A stretch of DNA of 7,952 nucleotides from Terriglobia bacterium (GCA_030049455.1 JASIKV010000310.1:1-7952); one strand, 5' to 3'. Counted from the stretch's first letter, positions 1 to 7,109 are shown. The notes: generated by a model from the letters alone, not told the origin. A program made the numbers and translations.

Positions 1-276
1 CCGATTCAAGTGGGTTCTCACTTTCATTTTTTTGAGGCCAATCGGGCACTGCGCTTCGACCGCGCGGCGGCTTTTGGAATGAGGCTGAACATCCCCGCCG
101 GAACCGCAGCCCGATTCGAACCCGGCGATGAAAAAATTGTAAGCCTCGTGTCCATAGGCGGCGCCTGCGCCGTTTATGGTTTGAACGGATTGACCAATGG
201 CCCGGCGGGCGAAGCCGCGCGCGATGCGGCGGTCAGCAAGGCCCGGGGCTCAGGATTTCAGGACATCAACTCGTGA
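1..276 (+). CDS. ureB: Urease beta subunit UreB, 3' part (5' end outside window)
   Basis: This is the structural beta subunit of nickel urease, which hydrolyses urea to ammonia and carbamate in the cytoplasm together with UreA and UreC. The frame is open from base 1 and ends at the TGA at 274-276, giving 91 residues. The visible protein begins with PIQVGSHFHFFEANRALRFD and continues with RLNIPAGTAARFEPGD, both hallmark UreB stretches. By recalled comparison with the Klebsiella protein, about 30 N-terminal residues lie left of the window. The C-terminus runs past the usual VYGLNGLTNGP motif by an Ala/Arg-rich tail, as in other stand-alone UreB proteins. The GTG at position 10 is internal, not a start. 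The stop codon overlaps the ureC start by 4 bases (GTGA), implying translational coupling. Confidence 0.96.
   Translation, partial: PIQVGSHFHFFEANRALRFDRAAAFGMRLNIPAGTAARFEPGDEKIVSLVSIGGACAVYGLNGLTNGPAGEAARDAAVSKARGSGFQDINS
259..263 (+). promoter_or_regulatory. Shine-Dalgarno for ureC GTG start
   Basis: CAGGA lies 9 bases upstream of the GTG at 273. It supports a non-ATG start for ureC inside the last codons of ureB. Confidence 0.6.
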
Positions 277-1991
277 CCCTGCGAATTCCCCGCAGACAAT
301 ACGCGGATCTTTATGGCCCGACCACGGGCGACCGCGTCCGCCTGGCCGATACCGAGCTGTTTATCGAAATCGAGCGCGATATGACCGTTTACGGCGAGGA
401 AGCAAAGTTCGGCGGCGGAAAAGTGGTTCGAGACGGAATGGGGCAATCCTCCCGCGCGACTTCGGCGGACGGAACCCTCGACGTGGTGGTGACCGGCGCC
501 ATCATCCTGGATCACTGGGGAATCGTCAAGGCCGACATCGGCATTCGCGGCGGAAGGATTGTGGCCGTCGGCAAAGCAGGGAATCCCGATGTAATGTCCG
601 GGGTTACGCCCGGAATGGTGATCGGTGCGGGAACGGAGGTCATTGCCGGGGAAGGAAAGATCGTAACCGCCGGCGGCATCGATGCGCACGTGCATTTCAT
701 TTGCCCGCAACTGGCGGAGACGGCTCTTTCCGCCGGCATCACCACATTGATTGGAGGAGGAACGGGCCCCGCCACCGGTACCAATGCCACAACTTGCACG
801 CCGGGTCCGGCCAACCTCGCTCAAATGCTTCTGGCGGCGGATGGTTTGCCCATTAATCTGGGTTTTCTCGGGAAAGGCAATGCGTCCCTGCCTGCCCCGC
901 TTCGCGAACAAATTGAAGCGGGAGCGATCGGGCTGAAACTCCACGAGGACTGGGGAACCACGCCTTCCACCATCGATTGCGCGCTGGGCGTTGCCGAGGA
1001 GTTCGACGTGCAGGTGGCGATCCATACCGATACGCTGAACGAAGCCGGATTCGTTCAGGACACGATTCGCGCCTTCAAAGGGCGCACGATTCACACCTAC
1101 CACACGGAAGGCGCCGGGGGCGGCCATGCTCCCGACATCATTAAGGTGTGCGGCGAGCCCAATTGCCTTCCTTCATCCACCAACCCCACGATGCCCTTCA
1201 CGGTCAACACCCTGGACGAGCATCTAGACATGCTGATGGTCTGCCACCACCTGAGCCCTTCCATCCCGGAGGATGTTGCCTTTGCGGAATCCCGCATTCG
1301 CGCCGAAACCATCGCTGCGGAGGATGTTCTTCACGACCTCGGCGCCATCAGCATGATGTCATCGGACTCGCAGGCGATGGGGCGAATTGGAGAGGTGATC
1401 CTCCGCACCTGGCAGACTGCCGACAAGATGAAGCGCCAGCGCGGTCCGTTGCCGGGTGAGCCTTCGGGCAACGACAATCTGCGCGCGCGGCGTTACGTCT
1501 CGAAATTCACCATCAATCCCGCGATTGCGCACGGAATTGCCGGCGAAATTGGTTCCGTCGAGGCCGGCAAATTTGCCGATCTGGTGCTCTGGAAGCCGGC
1601 GTTTTTCGGTGTCAAACCGGAAATGGTATTGAAGGGCGGAACGATTGCGTGGTCGGTCATGGGAGACCCCAACGCATCCATCCCCACGCCCCAGCCGGTC
1701 TTCTACCGACCCATGTTCGGAAGTCTGGGCGGCGCATTGCATCGGACTTCGCTGACATTTGTGTCGAAGGCCGCGAAGGATGCCGGTATTGCCTCCCGCC
1801 TGGGGCTGAAGAAAAACACCGTCGCCGTCGGCCGCTGCCGCAACCTTTCCAAGCGCGACATGATCCTGAACGACGCCTTGCCGAAGATGGAAGTCGATCC
1901 GGAGACCTACGAAGTGCGCGCGGACGGTCAATTACTGACCTGCGAACCGGCGAAGGTTCTGCCGATGGCGCAGAGATATTTTCTATTTTAG
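273..1991 (+). CDS. ureC: Urease alpha (catalytic) subunit UreC
   Basis: This is the catalytic subunit of urease (572 aa, the usual family length), carrying the dinuclear nickel centre. All active-site residues are visible, each shifted by +5 from Klebsiella aerogenes numbering. His139 and His141 lie in HVHFICPQ, the carbamylated Lys222 and His224 in GLKLHEDWG, His251 in AIHTDTLNE, and His277 in HTYHTEGAGGGHAPD. The mobile flap MVCHHLSPSIPEDVAFAESR supplies Cys324, His325 and Arg341. Asp365 lies in MMSSDSQAMGR. The C-terminus MAQRYFLF is canonical. Translation starts at a GTG that overlaps the ureB stop, with AGGA 9 bases upstream. The N-terminus (RRQYADLYGPTTGDRVRLADT) aligns with the family from its first residues, so this start is secure. 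Nothing suggests loss of activity. Confidence 0.98.
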   Translation: MTLRIPRRQYADLYGPTTGDRVRLADTELFIEIERDMTVYGEEAKFGGGKVVRDGMGQSSRATSADGTLDVVVTGAIILDHWGIVKADIGIRGGRIVAVGKAGNPDVMSGVTPGMVIGAGTEVIAGEGKIVTAGGIDAHVHFICPQLAETALSAGITTLIGGGTGPATGTNATTCTPGPANLAQMLLAADGLPINLGFLGKGNASLPAPLREQIEAGAIGLKLHEDWGTTPSTIDCALGVAEEFDVQVAIHTDTLNEAGFVQDTIRAFKGRTIHTYHTEGAGGGHAPDIIKVCGEPNCLPSSTNPTMPFTVNTLDEHLDMLMVCHHLSPSIPEDVAFAESRIRAETIAAEDVLHDLGAISMMSSDSQAMGRIGEVILRTWQTADKMKRQRGPLPGEPSGNDNLRARRYVSKFTINPAIAHGIAGEIGSVEAGKFADLVLWKPAFFGVKPEMVLKGGTIAWSVMGDPNASIPTPQPVFYRPMFGSLGGALHRTSLTFVSKAAKDAGIASRLGLKKNTVAVGRCRNLSKRDMILNDALPKMEVDPETYEVRADGQLLTCEPAKVLPMAQRYFLF

Positions 1992-1998
1992 AGGGCGG
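1992..1998 (+). promoter_or_regulatory. Shine-Dalgarno for ureE
   Basis: AGGGCGG lies 5 bases upstream of the ATG at 2004, directly after the ureC stop codon. It fixes the ureE start in the 12-base ureC-ureE gap. Confidence 0.55.
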
Positions 1999-2003
1999 CT
2001 GCG

Positions 2004-2450
2004 ATGCGGGTGGTTGACCGGCTTCCGGAAATTGTCGCACCTCAAGAGCTGGAAGGGAAGACAGCGGACAAAGTCGTGCTCACCTGGGAACAGCGCCGCT
2101 GGACACGGGGACGTTTGCTGACCGCCGGCGGCCGGGAGATTGCGCTCGCGCTTCAAACCGGCTCGCTTCTGGAACCCGGCCGCCTTTTGTGCGTCGAGTC
2201 AGACTGGTTTGCCACCGTGGAGGCCGCGCAGGAAAAAATCCTGGCCATTTCTCCCCCCAACCCTGAGACCGCGATCCGGGTTGCGTTTGAGGTTGGAAAT
2301 CGCCATTTTCCACTGGCCATCGACGGTGATCAATTACTAGTTCCGGATGACAGCGCCATGGTCCAATTGCTCGAGCGTCTGGGAGTTCCGTGGGAGCGGC
2401 GAATGGCAGTCTTCAAGTCCATCGGAATCGGTCACGGGCATGACCATTGA
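2004..2450 (+). CDS. ureE: Urease accessory protein UreE (nickel metallochaperone)
   Basis: UreE is a cytoplasmic nickel chaperone that delivers Ni(II) to the UreD-UreF-UreG-apourease complex. The 148-aa protein has the usual two-domain length: an N-terminal beta domain (about residues 1-75) and a C-terminal ferredoxin-like metal-binding domain. GNRHFPLAI holds His101, equivalent by motif to the dimer-interface nickel ligand His96 of Klebsiella UreE. The C-terminus is a short histidine tail, GHGHDH, much shorter than the long His-rich tail of the Klebsiella protein. The start is ATG 12 bases after ureC, with AGGGCGG (1992-1998) as the ribosome binding site. The 3' end overlaps ureF by 11 bases, and the ureF start codon lies within the His-tail codons. 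Confidence 0.95.
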   Translation: MRVVDRLPEIVAPQELEGKTADKVVLTWEQRRWTRGRLLTAGGREIALALQTGSLLEPGRLLCVESDWFATVEAAQEKILAISPPNPETAIRVAFEVGNRHFPLAIDGDQLLVPDDSAMVQLLERLGVPWERRMAVFKSIGIGHGHDH

Positions 2451-3132
2451 CTCATTTTTGAGCCTTTTGCAATTCTCTGACGGACTGTTTCCCGCCGGAG
2501 CATACGCGCATTCCTTCGGCCTGGAGTATTACGTCCAGGAGGGAAGGGTGAATGATGCGGACGGTGTCTTTGATTTCATCCGCGCGAGTCTTGAGGGGTC
2601 GGTTGCCACCGCAGACATGCTTGCGATGCTGGCCGCGCATCGCTGCGCCGCCCGGAACGGCGGATTGGATGAGTTGCTAATGCTGGACGCCGTGATGGAA
2701 GCCATGAAGCCGGCGGAAGAGTTGCGCGGCGCCAGCCGTCAGATGGGAAGGCAAATGATCAGAATTGCCGCGGCCCTCAGCGAACATGAATTGCTCAGGT
2801 CATATTTCCTGGCCACGGAGTCGGATTCGACGCCCGGGCACCATTCCGTCTGCTATGGAGTTATCGGGGGCGCACTGGAGTGGGCAGAGCTTGACGCGGC
2901 TACTGCCTATCTTTACTCCGCAGCTTCAGCCATGGCGGGAGCAGCACTGCGATTACTGCCCCTCGGCCAGCTTCGCGGGCAGCAGTTGCTTTGGAAGGTG
3001 CGACCGCTGATTTCACGATTGGCTTCCGAGTCGGCGGGGAAAACCACGGCGGAAATGTGGAGCTTTGTGCCGGGCATTGAGGTCGCATCGATGCGCCATG
3101 CTCAATTGGAAGCGAGGTTGTTCCGGTCATGA
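2440..3132 (+). CDS. ureF: Urease accessory protein UreF
   Basis: UreF is an all-helical accessory protein that bridges UreD and UreG in the urease activation complex and gates nickel transfer. From the ATG at 2440 it is 230 aa, normal for the family. Family motifs run throughout: FSDGLFPAGAYAHSFGLE (residues 12-29), RGASRQMGRQ (96-105), RLLPLGQLRGQQLL (171-184), and the C-terminal PGIEVASMRHAQLEARLFRS. The frame stays open upstream to an ATG at 2347, but those extra 31 codons lie inside ureE and would add residues unlike any UreF. I therefore place the start at 2440, where the family sequence begins (MTIDSFLSLLQFSDG). No strong Shine-Dalgarno precedes it, so translation is probably coupled to ureE. 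The stop overlaps the ureG start by 4 bases (ATGA). Confidence 0.94.
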   Translation: MTIDSFLSLLQFSDGLFPAGAYAHSFGLEYYVQEGRVNDADGVFDFIRASLEGSVATADMLAMLAAHRCAARNGGLDELLMLDAVMEAMKPAEELRGASRQMGRQMIRIAAALSEHELLRSYFLATESDSTPGHHSVCYGVIGGALEWAELDAATAYLYSAASAMAGAALRLLPLGQLRGQQLLWKVRPLISRLASESAGKTTAEMWSFVPGIEVASMRHAQLEARLFRS

Positions 3133-3740
3133 TTCCCATGCCGCTCCGAATCGGCGTAGGCGGTCCGGTGGGGTCCGGCAAAACGGCGTTGGTGGAAACG
3201 TTGTGCCTCCGCCTGCGCGACCGCTACAACCTCGCGGTCATCACCAATGACATCTACACCCGCGAAGATGCCGAATTCCTGACGCGCCGTGGAGCCCTCG
3301 CGCCGGAGCGAATTATCGGCGTGGAAACCGGCGGCTGCCCCCACGCCGCGATCCGGGAGGATGCCTCCGTCAACCTTGAGGCAGTTCGCGAGCTCAACCG
3401 GCGCTTCCCCAATCTGGCGCTGCTGATCATCGAAAGCGGGGGGGATAATCTGGCTGCCACTTTCAGCCCGGAGCTGGTGGATGCCACGATTTATGTCATC
3501 GACGTCGCCGAGGGCGATAAGATTCCGCGCAAAGGCGGTCCGGCAATTACCGCCTCGGGCCTTCTGGTCATCAACAAAATCGATCTTGCTCCCTACGTCG
3601 GCGCCGACCTCGGCGTAATGGATCGCGATGCAAAGCGCGCCCGCGGAGAACGGCCTTATGTCTTCACGAACCTCAAGAATGGCACCGGAGTTGATACGAT
3701 CATCCAATGGATCCAGCACGACCTGCTGTTTCAGTCCTGA
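3129..3740 (+). CDS. ureG: Urease accessory GTPase UreG
   Basis: UreG is a SIMIBI-class GTPase whose GTP-dependent dimerisation delivers nickel to apo-urease. The 203-aa protein has the full motif set: P-loop GGPVGSGKTAL at residues 11-21, the metal-binding Cys70-Pro-His72 motif in ETGGCPH, ESGGDNLAATFSPELVD near residues 102-118, and the guanine-specificity motif NKID at 149-152. The C-terminus ends shortly after FTNLKNGTGVD, as usual. The start is the ATG overlapping the ureF stop. A second in-frame ATG three codons later (3138) is also possible, since the family core starts at PLRIGVGGPVGSG. A GAGG lies about 10 bases before the first ATG. The 3' end overlaps the start of ureD. Confidence 0.97.
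   Translation: MIPMPLRIGVGGPVGSGKTALVETLCLRLRDRYNLAVITNDIYTREDAEFLTRRGALAPERIIGVETGGCPHAAIREDASVNLEAVRELNRRFPNLALLIIESGGDNLAATFSPELVDATIYVIDVAEGDKIPRKGGPAITASGLLVINKIDLAPYVGADLGVMDRDAKRARGERPYVFTNLKNGTGVDTIIQWIQHDLLFQS
3645..3650 (+). promoter_or_regulatory. Shine-Dalgarno supporting ureD start at 3658
   Basis: GGAGAA ends 7 bases before the ATG at 3658, inside ureG. It is the best ribosome binding site among the three candidate ATGs of ureD and favours an 83-base ureG/ureD overlap. Confidence 0.45.
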
Positions 3741-4569
3741 GCGTGTTGGGCGTGATGGCTATCTTTCCCTCGAATTCGAACGGCGCCGGAACCTCACGGC
3801 GCTTGTCCGCTGCCGCTTCCGTCTGCCGCTGCAAGTCCTGAAACCAAGTTACATTGAGGAAGATGGATCCGCTTTTGTCCTGATGCTGAACCCGACGGGG
3901 GGAATTGTCGGGGGCGACAACCTGAGGACGGAGGTGCGGCTGGGGAGCGGATCGCACGTTTGCTTAAGCACGCCCTCCGCCACGACGGTTTATCGAAGTC
4001 TGAATCGCCCGGCCGGCCATGAAACCACCATTCGATTGGAGGAGGGCGCCATTCTGGAGTATTTCCCCGAACACTTAATCCCTTATCCCGGCTCGGCGCT
4101 TCGGCAATCCCTGCGGGTTCAGATGGCACCTCGCAGTTGCCTGATCCTGAATGAAGCCTTTGCGGCGGGTAGAATTGCACGGAATGAACGATGGAAATTC
4201 ACCGAACTTTCCAGCGATGTCGAGGTTCGAATTGGCGAGTTTCCAGTATATATAAACAGATCTCGCATCGTCCCAACGGAGATGTCCCCGCACGGCCTGG
4301 GGTTAGCGGAAGAATTCAATTATTTCTCCAGCATGGTGGTGGTTCAGGAGGGATTTGCCGGGTGGCAAAATCTGGTCACCGAACTTTCGGGCACGCTGAA
4401 CTCCTTGCCCGGTGTGCAAGGGGGGGCGAGCCGCGGAGGACGGTCAAGCTGCGTGGTTCGGGTCATGACGACAACGGCGGCCCAATTGACAGGTATAACC
4501 CAAATGATTTGGAGATGCCTTCGCAAGGTTATTCTGGAAAGACCGGTGATTTCCATCAGGAAGTACTGA
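3658..4569 (+). CDS. ureD: Urease accessory protein UreD/UreH
   Basis: UreD (UreH in some species) is the scaffold that binds apo-urease, recruits UreF-UreG and forms the nickel tunnel to the active site. Family features are RVGRDGYLSLEFERR near the N-terminus, NPTGGIVGGD at residues 78-87, EYFPEHLIPYPGS from residue 134, and a C-terminus ending in RKY. The start is uncertain. No start codon exists between the ureG stop and the conserved region, so translation must begin inside ureG. ATG 3658 is preceded by GGAGAA at 3645-3650 with 7-base spacing and gives 303 aa. ATG 3679 (296 aa) and ATG 3628 (313 aa) lack as good a site. A run of seven G lies at 4420-4426, but the frame is family-like on both sides, so the gene is intact. 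It is the last gene of the operon. Confidence 0.93.
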   Translation: MSSRTSRMAPELIRSSNGSSTTCCFSPERVGRDGYLSLEFERRRNLTALVRCRFRLPLQVLKPSYIEEDGSAFVLMLNPTGGIVGGDNLRTEVRLGSGSHVCLSTPSATTVYRSLNRPAGHETTIRLEEGAILEYFPEHLIPYPGSALRQSLRVQMAPRSCLILNEAFAAGRIARNERWKFTELSSDVEVRIGEFPVYINRSRIVPTEMSPHGLGLAEEFNYFSSMVVVQEGFAGWQNLVTELSGTLNSLPGVQGGASRGGRSSCVVRVMTTTAAQLTGITQMIWRCLRKVILERPVISIRKY

Positions 4570-4764
4570 GTGCTCTCCCAAAGTCTTCTGCGATCTGGAG
4601 TTCGTTCGGGTAGAAATTGAGTCGATGAACGATGGCTTGCGGAAGGATTTAGTATGGATTCGGGAAAAGGCTTCCGGAGCTGCGGGAAGCCAAAAGCATG
4701 AGCCGGGGAGCCATTGAGCAAGGCAGCGGCATGCTTCGTTCGACGACTCGCAGCGCAAGGGTCC
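4570..4764. other. Convergent intergenic region between ureD and the regulator
   Basis: This 195-base stretch lies between two convergent genes. Apart from the hairpin at 4669-4691 no defined element is seen. A short + frame (about 4550-4714) reads through it with plausible-looking codons but has no recognisable homology, no clear start of its own and no ribosome binding site, so I do not call it a gene. No U-tract terminator on the + strand was found for the urease operon. Confidence 0.6.
4665..4691 (-). terminator. Possible intrinsic terminator of the - strand regulator gene
   Basis: GGCTTCC (4669-4675) and GGAAGCC (4685-4691) form a perfect 7-bp GC-rich stem with a 9-base loop. Read on the - strand, the stem is followed at once by TTTT (AAAA at 4665-4668 on the + strand). 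It sits about 75 bases past the regulator stop codon. The T-tract is short, so termination may be weak. On the + strand it is followed by AAAAG, so it is unlikely to terminate the urease operon by the standard mechanism. Confidence 0.4.
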
Positions 4765-6957
4765 TCAGGGCAGATTGACGTCCAGCGCATAGAGGTCGGC
4801 CGTGGCGCGCACGAGTGAAACCACGGGTGAGCCGTCCGGCGCGACACCGGTCAGCGAGAAACCCGAGATGTCCGAGCGCAGGAGATTTTCCGCCGTGGCC
4901 ACGGTTTCCACCCTGCCGTCGCTCACCCGCACTCGCTGAATGGGTTCTTGCGGATTCCCCAGGAGTTCCTGAACGTAGACGTACACCCCATCGGGCGACC
5001 AATAAGGGAAGCTGAGCCCGCGGCCCTTGAACAGAGCCGACCGCCGGTGGGTTTTGAGGTCCAGGAGCAGCAGGCTAGAGCCATCCGCGGCGGCAGCGGC
5101 GACGTAGCGCCCATCGGGGGAAAGCGCATACTCCGCTCCCAGGCCCTGGGAGTTCGCAACCATGGAGCATCGCCGGGTCTTCAAGTCAAGCGAGTAGAGC
5201 GCGGGCGGGTCAGAGGTGATCCGGTAGAAAAGCAGCTCATGGCCCTGCGGCGACCAAATCGGACAGGTGTCAAGTTCATTGGTGGGCAAGATGCGCTCCG
5301 GCTCGCCGCCATTTGAGGAAACCCGGTAGATCGCCAACCCCCTGCCGGGCGTTTGAGCGCTGAAGGCGATTTGGGCGCCGTCCGGAGACCAGTGCGGCTC
5401 GAGGGCATTCAATGGGGGGAAGGTAAGCTGTCGGCGTTGACTGCCGTCCATGCGGCTTCGCCAAACCGTCCCGTGGAAAGCATCACTTGGGTCACAGTAG
5501 GCAACCCACTGCCCGTTCGCGGAGAAGCTGACCCAGCGGCCGGGAACTCCGGAGAGAAAAGGTACAAAGGCGTGCCGCGCGGAATCGAAGCGCTGTAGCT
5601 CACGGGCCGGCTGATTGGCGACAAAGAATATTCTCCGCCCGTCGGCGCTCGGCAGGATGGGCGAGATGAGCATGGAGGTCGAGTACAACTGCACGGGCCT
5701 GATTCCGTCTTTGGTGAAACGGCGATTCACCCCCGGCACGGCCCAAATGCTGCTGCCGCCGTTGCGAAACGAGCAAAAAATCAAATATCTCCCGTCCGGT
5801 GTCCACCTGCCGTAGAACTCCCCTTCACCCTGGGATGCGGGCGGCGGGCGCCAGCCATCAAGGGCGGGATGAAGTTGCTTGCCGTCCGCCGAGGCCTCCC
5901 AAAGCGAATAAAAATCTGTCTTTGGGTCCCGCCGAACGATCGTAAGACTCCCTCCTTGCAAGCCCGGCTCCCAATGGACCTTCATCGAGTCCTGAAGTGT
6001 TAGAAGCTTTCGGTCCCCGCTGCCGTCGGGGTTCACTTCGTACACACCGGACTGATTGCTATAAGCAATCGCGTTGCCGTCGGGAGACCAAGTGGCGCCG
6101 GCTGCGACGACGTTACCGACGCGCCGGGGCGGGCCTCCACCCGCCGGCACAATCCACAAATCTCCAATACCCATCAGGCTGGCATCGCTGAGCACCAACA
6201 GCTCAGACCGCCGGGAAGAGTAGTCGCAGAGGAAGGGTTGCGGAAAAGGTATCTTGATCGCCGCCGGTTCGCCCCCGTCTTTCGCGATGCGGACAATCCC
6301 CCAATTTCCGCCCTGTCGCTCGCCGAAGTAGATGGAGTTTTCGTCCGCGGCCAGGGAATCCGCCAGTTCTGCCCGCCCGAAGTGGGTTAGGCGAACGACC
6401 CGTAGCAGCCTGGGAGCGGGCTTTTCGGCCGCCGGCCTGAGCAGGACGACCAAACCGAAAACCGCCAATGCACCGCCTGCAATCATCAGGGCCAGCGGCC
6501 ACCGCCCCCACACGGACCGAGCTTGCGGCGCCGCTATCTCGGCCGGCGGGGGCATGGCGCCCTCGCCCTGGGAGTTTCCGCCATCGGGTTTTTCCAGGGG
6601 AGCAACGAAGCGGTAGCCGCGCTTGGGAATAGTTTCAATGAATCGCGGCTGGTCGGGGTTATCGTCCAGCGCCGCTCGGATTTGGCGGATGCACCGGTTT
6701 AGTCCCAGCTCAAAGTCGACAAACGTCCCGCTGGCCCAGACCTGTCGCTGGATCTCCTCGCGCGTCACAATCCGGCCCGCGTGGCTTAGCAGCAAGGCAA
6801 GGATCCGCAAAGGCTGCGGCGGCAAGTGAACTTGCGCGCCCTGCCGGCGCAGTTCCAGTTGTTGGAGGTCCAACTCGAACCCGCCAAACCGGGCCACCGA
6901 TGGAGCGTCAACACTCACGGTGCTATTCCTTTTGGGGTTTCCGACTGAGGCCACCAT
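4765..6957 (-). CDS. Membrane-anchored winged-helix regulator with C-terminal beta-propeller (CadC/ToxR-like layout)
   Basis: This 730-aa protein is probably a one-component transmembrane transcription regulator. Residues 22-118 form an OmpR/PhoB-type (Trans_Reg_C) winged helix. It starts VARFGGFELDL, has the recognition region FELGLNRCIRQIRAAL, and ends in the diagnostic wing FIETIPKRGYRFVAPL. A Pro/Ala-rich linker leads to one membrane segment (about 153-173, LALMIAGGALAVFGLVVLL). The rest is a TolB/PD40-like beta-propeller with about eight blades, marked by repeats such as WSPDG (290, 523, 653), WTPDG (385), LSPDG (612) and WSPQG (569). The DNA-binding end should be cytoplasmic and the propeller outside. 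This layout is very common in Acidobacteriota; ligands are unknown. The ATG at 6957 gives the longest frame. A GTG at 6918 (residue 14) has a better ribosome site (AAAAGGA, 8-base spacing) and may be the real start. It is convergent with urease and divergent from the surface-protein gene. Confidence 0.88.
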   Translation of the reverse strand: MVASVGNPKRNSTVSVDAPSVARFGGFELDLQQLELRRQGAQVHLPPQPLRILALLLSHAGRIVTREEIQRQVWASGTFVDFELGLNRCIRQIRAALDDNPDQPRFIETIPKRGYRFVAPLEKPDGGNSQGEGAMPPPAEIAAPQARSVWGRWPLALMIAGGALAVFGLVVLLRPAAEKPAPRLLRVVRLTHFGRAELADSLAADENSIYFGERQGGNWGIVRIAKDGGEPAAIKIPFPQPFLCDYSSRRSELLVLSDASLMGIGDLWIVPAGGGPPRRVGNVVAAGATWSPDGNAIAYSNQSGVYEVNPDGSGDRKLLTLQDSMKVHWEPGLQGGSLTIVRRDPKTDFYSLWEASADGKQLHPALDGWRPPPASQGEGEFYGRWTPDGRYLIFCSFRNGGSSIWAVPGVNRRFTKDGIRPVQLYSTSMLISPILPSADGRRIFFVANQPARELQRFDSARHAFVPFLSGVPGRWVSFSANGQWVAYCDPSDAFHGTVWRSRMDGSQRRQLTFPPLNALEPHWSPDGAQIAFSAQTPGRGLAIYRVSSNGGEPERILPTNELDTCPIWSPQGHELLFYRITSDPPALYSLDLKTRRCSMVANSQGLGAEYALSPDGRYVAAAAADGSSLLLLDLKTHRRSALFKGRGLSFPYWSPDGVYVYVQELLGNPQEPIQRVRVSDGRVETVATAENLLRSDISGFSLTGVAPDGSPVVSLVRATADLYALDVNLP

Positions 6958-6982
6958 TATATACCCCGCCGCCTGTTTTCAA
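6956..6982 (-). promoter_or_regulatory. Candidate sigma70-type promoter for the regulator
   Basis: On the - strand, TTGAAA (6982-6977) and a perfect TATAAT (6961-6956) are separated by 15 bases. Both hexamers are close to consensus and stand out in GC-rich DNA, though the spacer is shorter than the ideal 17. The -10 overlaps the ATG at 6957. If it is used, the transcript would start near 6948 and the GTG at 6918 would be the working start codon. Confidence 0.45.
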
Positions 6983-7020
6983 TAGCTTGCCTCCGGGGCA
7001 GCAGCCAGCGCCAGCCACGC

Positions 7021-7064
7021 GCATGTTTTAAGCATAAGAAAAGCATGTCCTGAGTATTGAGCCG
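7021..7064. promoter_or_regulatory. Four 11-bp-phased GCAT/GTAT motifs, candidate operator
   Basis: GCAT occurs at 7021, 7032 and 7043, and GTAT at 7054, each exactly 11 bases after the last. The intervening bases are AT-rich in the first two units, in contrast to the GC-rich flanks. OmpR/PhoB-type winged helices are known to bind head-to-tail 11-bp direct repeats. The site lies in the 158-base gap between the regulator and the divergent surface-protein gene, upstream of both. Assignment to this regulator is inference. Confidence 0.4.
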
Positions 7065-7085
7065 CCACTGGATTTTGCCTAAGCT
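7057..7085 (+). promoter_or_regulatory. Weak candidate promoter for the surface-protein gene
   Basis: TTGAGC (7057-7062) and TAAGCT (7080-7085) are separated by 17 bases and lie 30 bases before the ATG at 7116. They match consensus at only 4 and 3 of 6 positions. A weak promoter whose -35 overlaps an 11-bp repeat array would suit an activator-dependent promoter, but the match alone is not convincing. Confidence 0.2.
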
Positions 7086-7101
7086 CGCGGCCAAAGCTAC
7101 T

Positions 7102-7109
7102 GGAAGAAG
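7102..7109 (+). promoter_or_regulatory. Shine-Dalgarno for the surface-protein gene
   Basis: GGAAGAAG ends 6 bases before the ATG at 7116 and supports that start, which also places a hydrophobic segment at the N-terminus. Confidence 0.5.

Noticed and set aside
197..856. 219-codon + strand frame overlapping ureB and ureC
   Set aside because: It is an out-of-frame shadow of ureC with extremely Arg-rich composition and no family similarity.
258..1127. Long open frame (289 codons) on the - strand opposite ureC
   Set aside because: It lies wholly opposite a certain urease gene, has no recognisable domain and an Arg/Gly-rich composition typical of antisense reading of GC-rich DNA.
4550..4714. Short + frame with plausible protein-like text (KVFCDLEFVRVEIESMNDGL) after ureD
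   Set aside because: It has no upstream start with a ribosome binding site apart from an internal ATG at 4625, overlaps the ureD end, and shows no recognisable family. It could be a gene remnant; a translated database search would decide.
4344..4847. 167-codon - strand frame across the convergent region
   Set aside because: It overlaps the 3' ends of both ureD and the regulator, and its composition (Arg/Ser/Pro-rich) and lack of known motifs suggest a chance frame.
7022..7047. Imperfect dyad CATGTTTT...AAAAGCATG as an inverted-repeat operator
   Set aside because: The arms match only with a one-base insertion. The 11-bp direct-repeat reading explains the same bases better and fits the neighbouring regulator fold.
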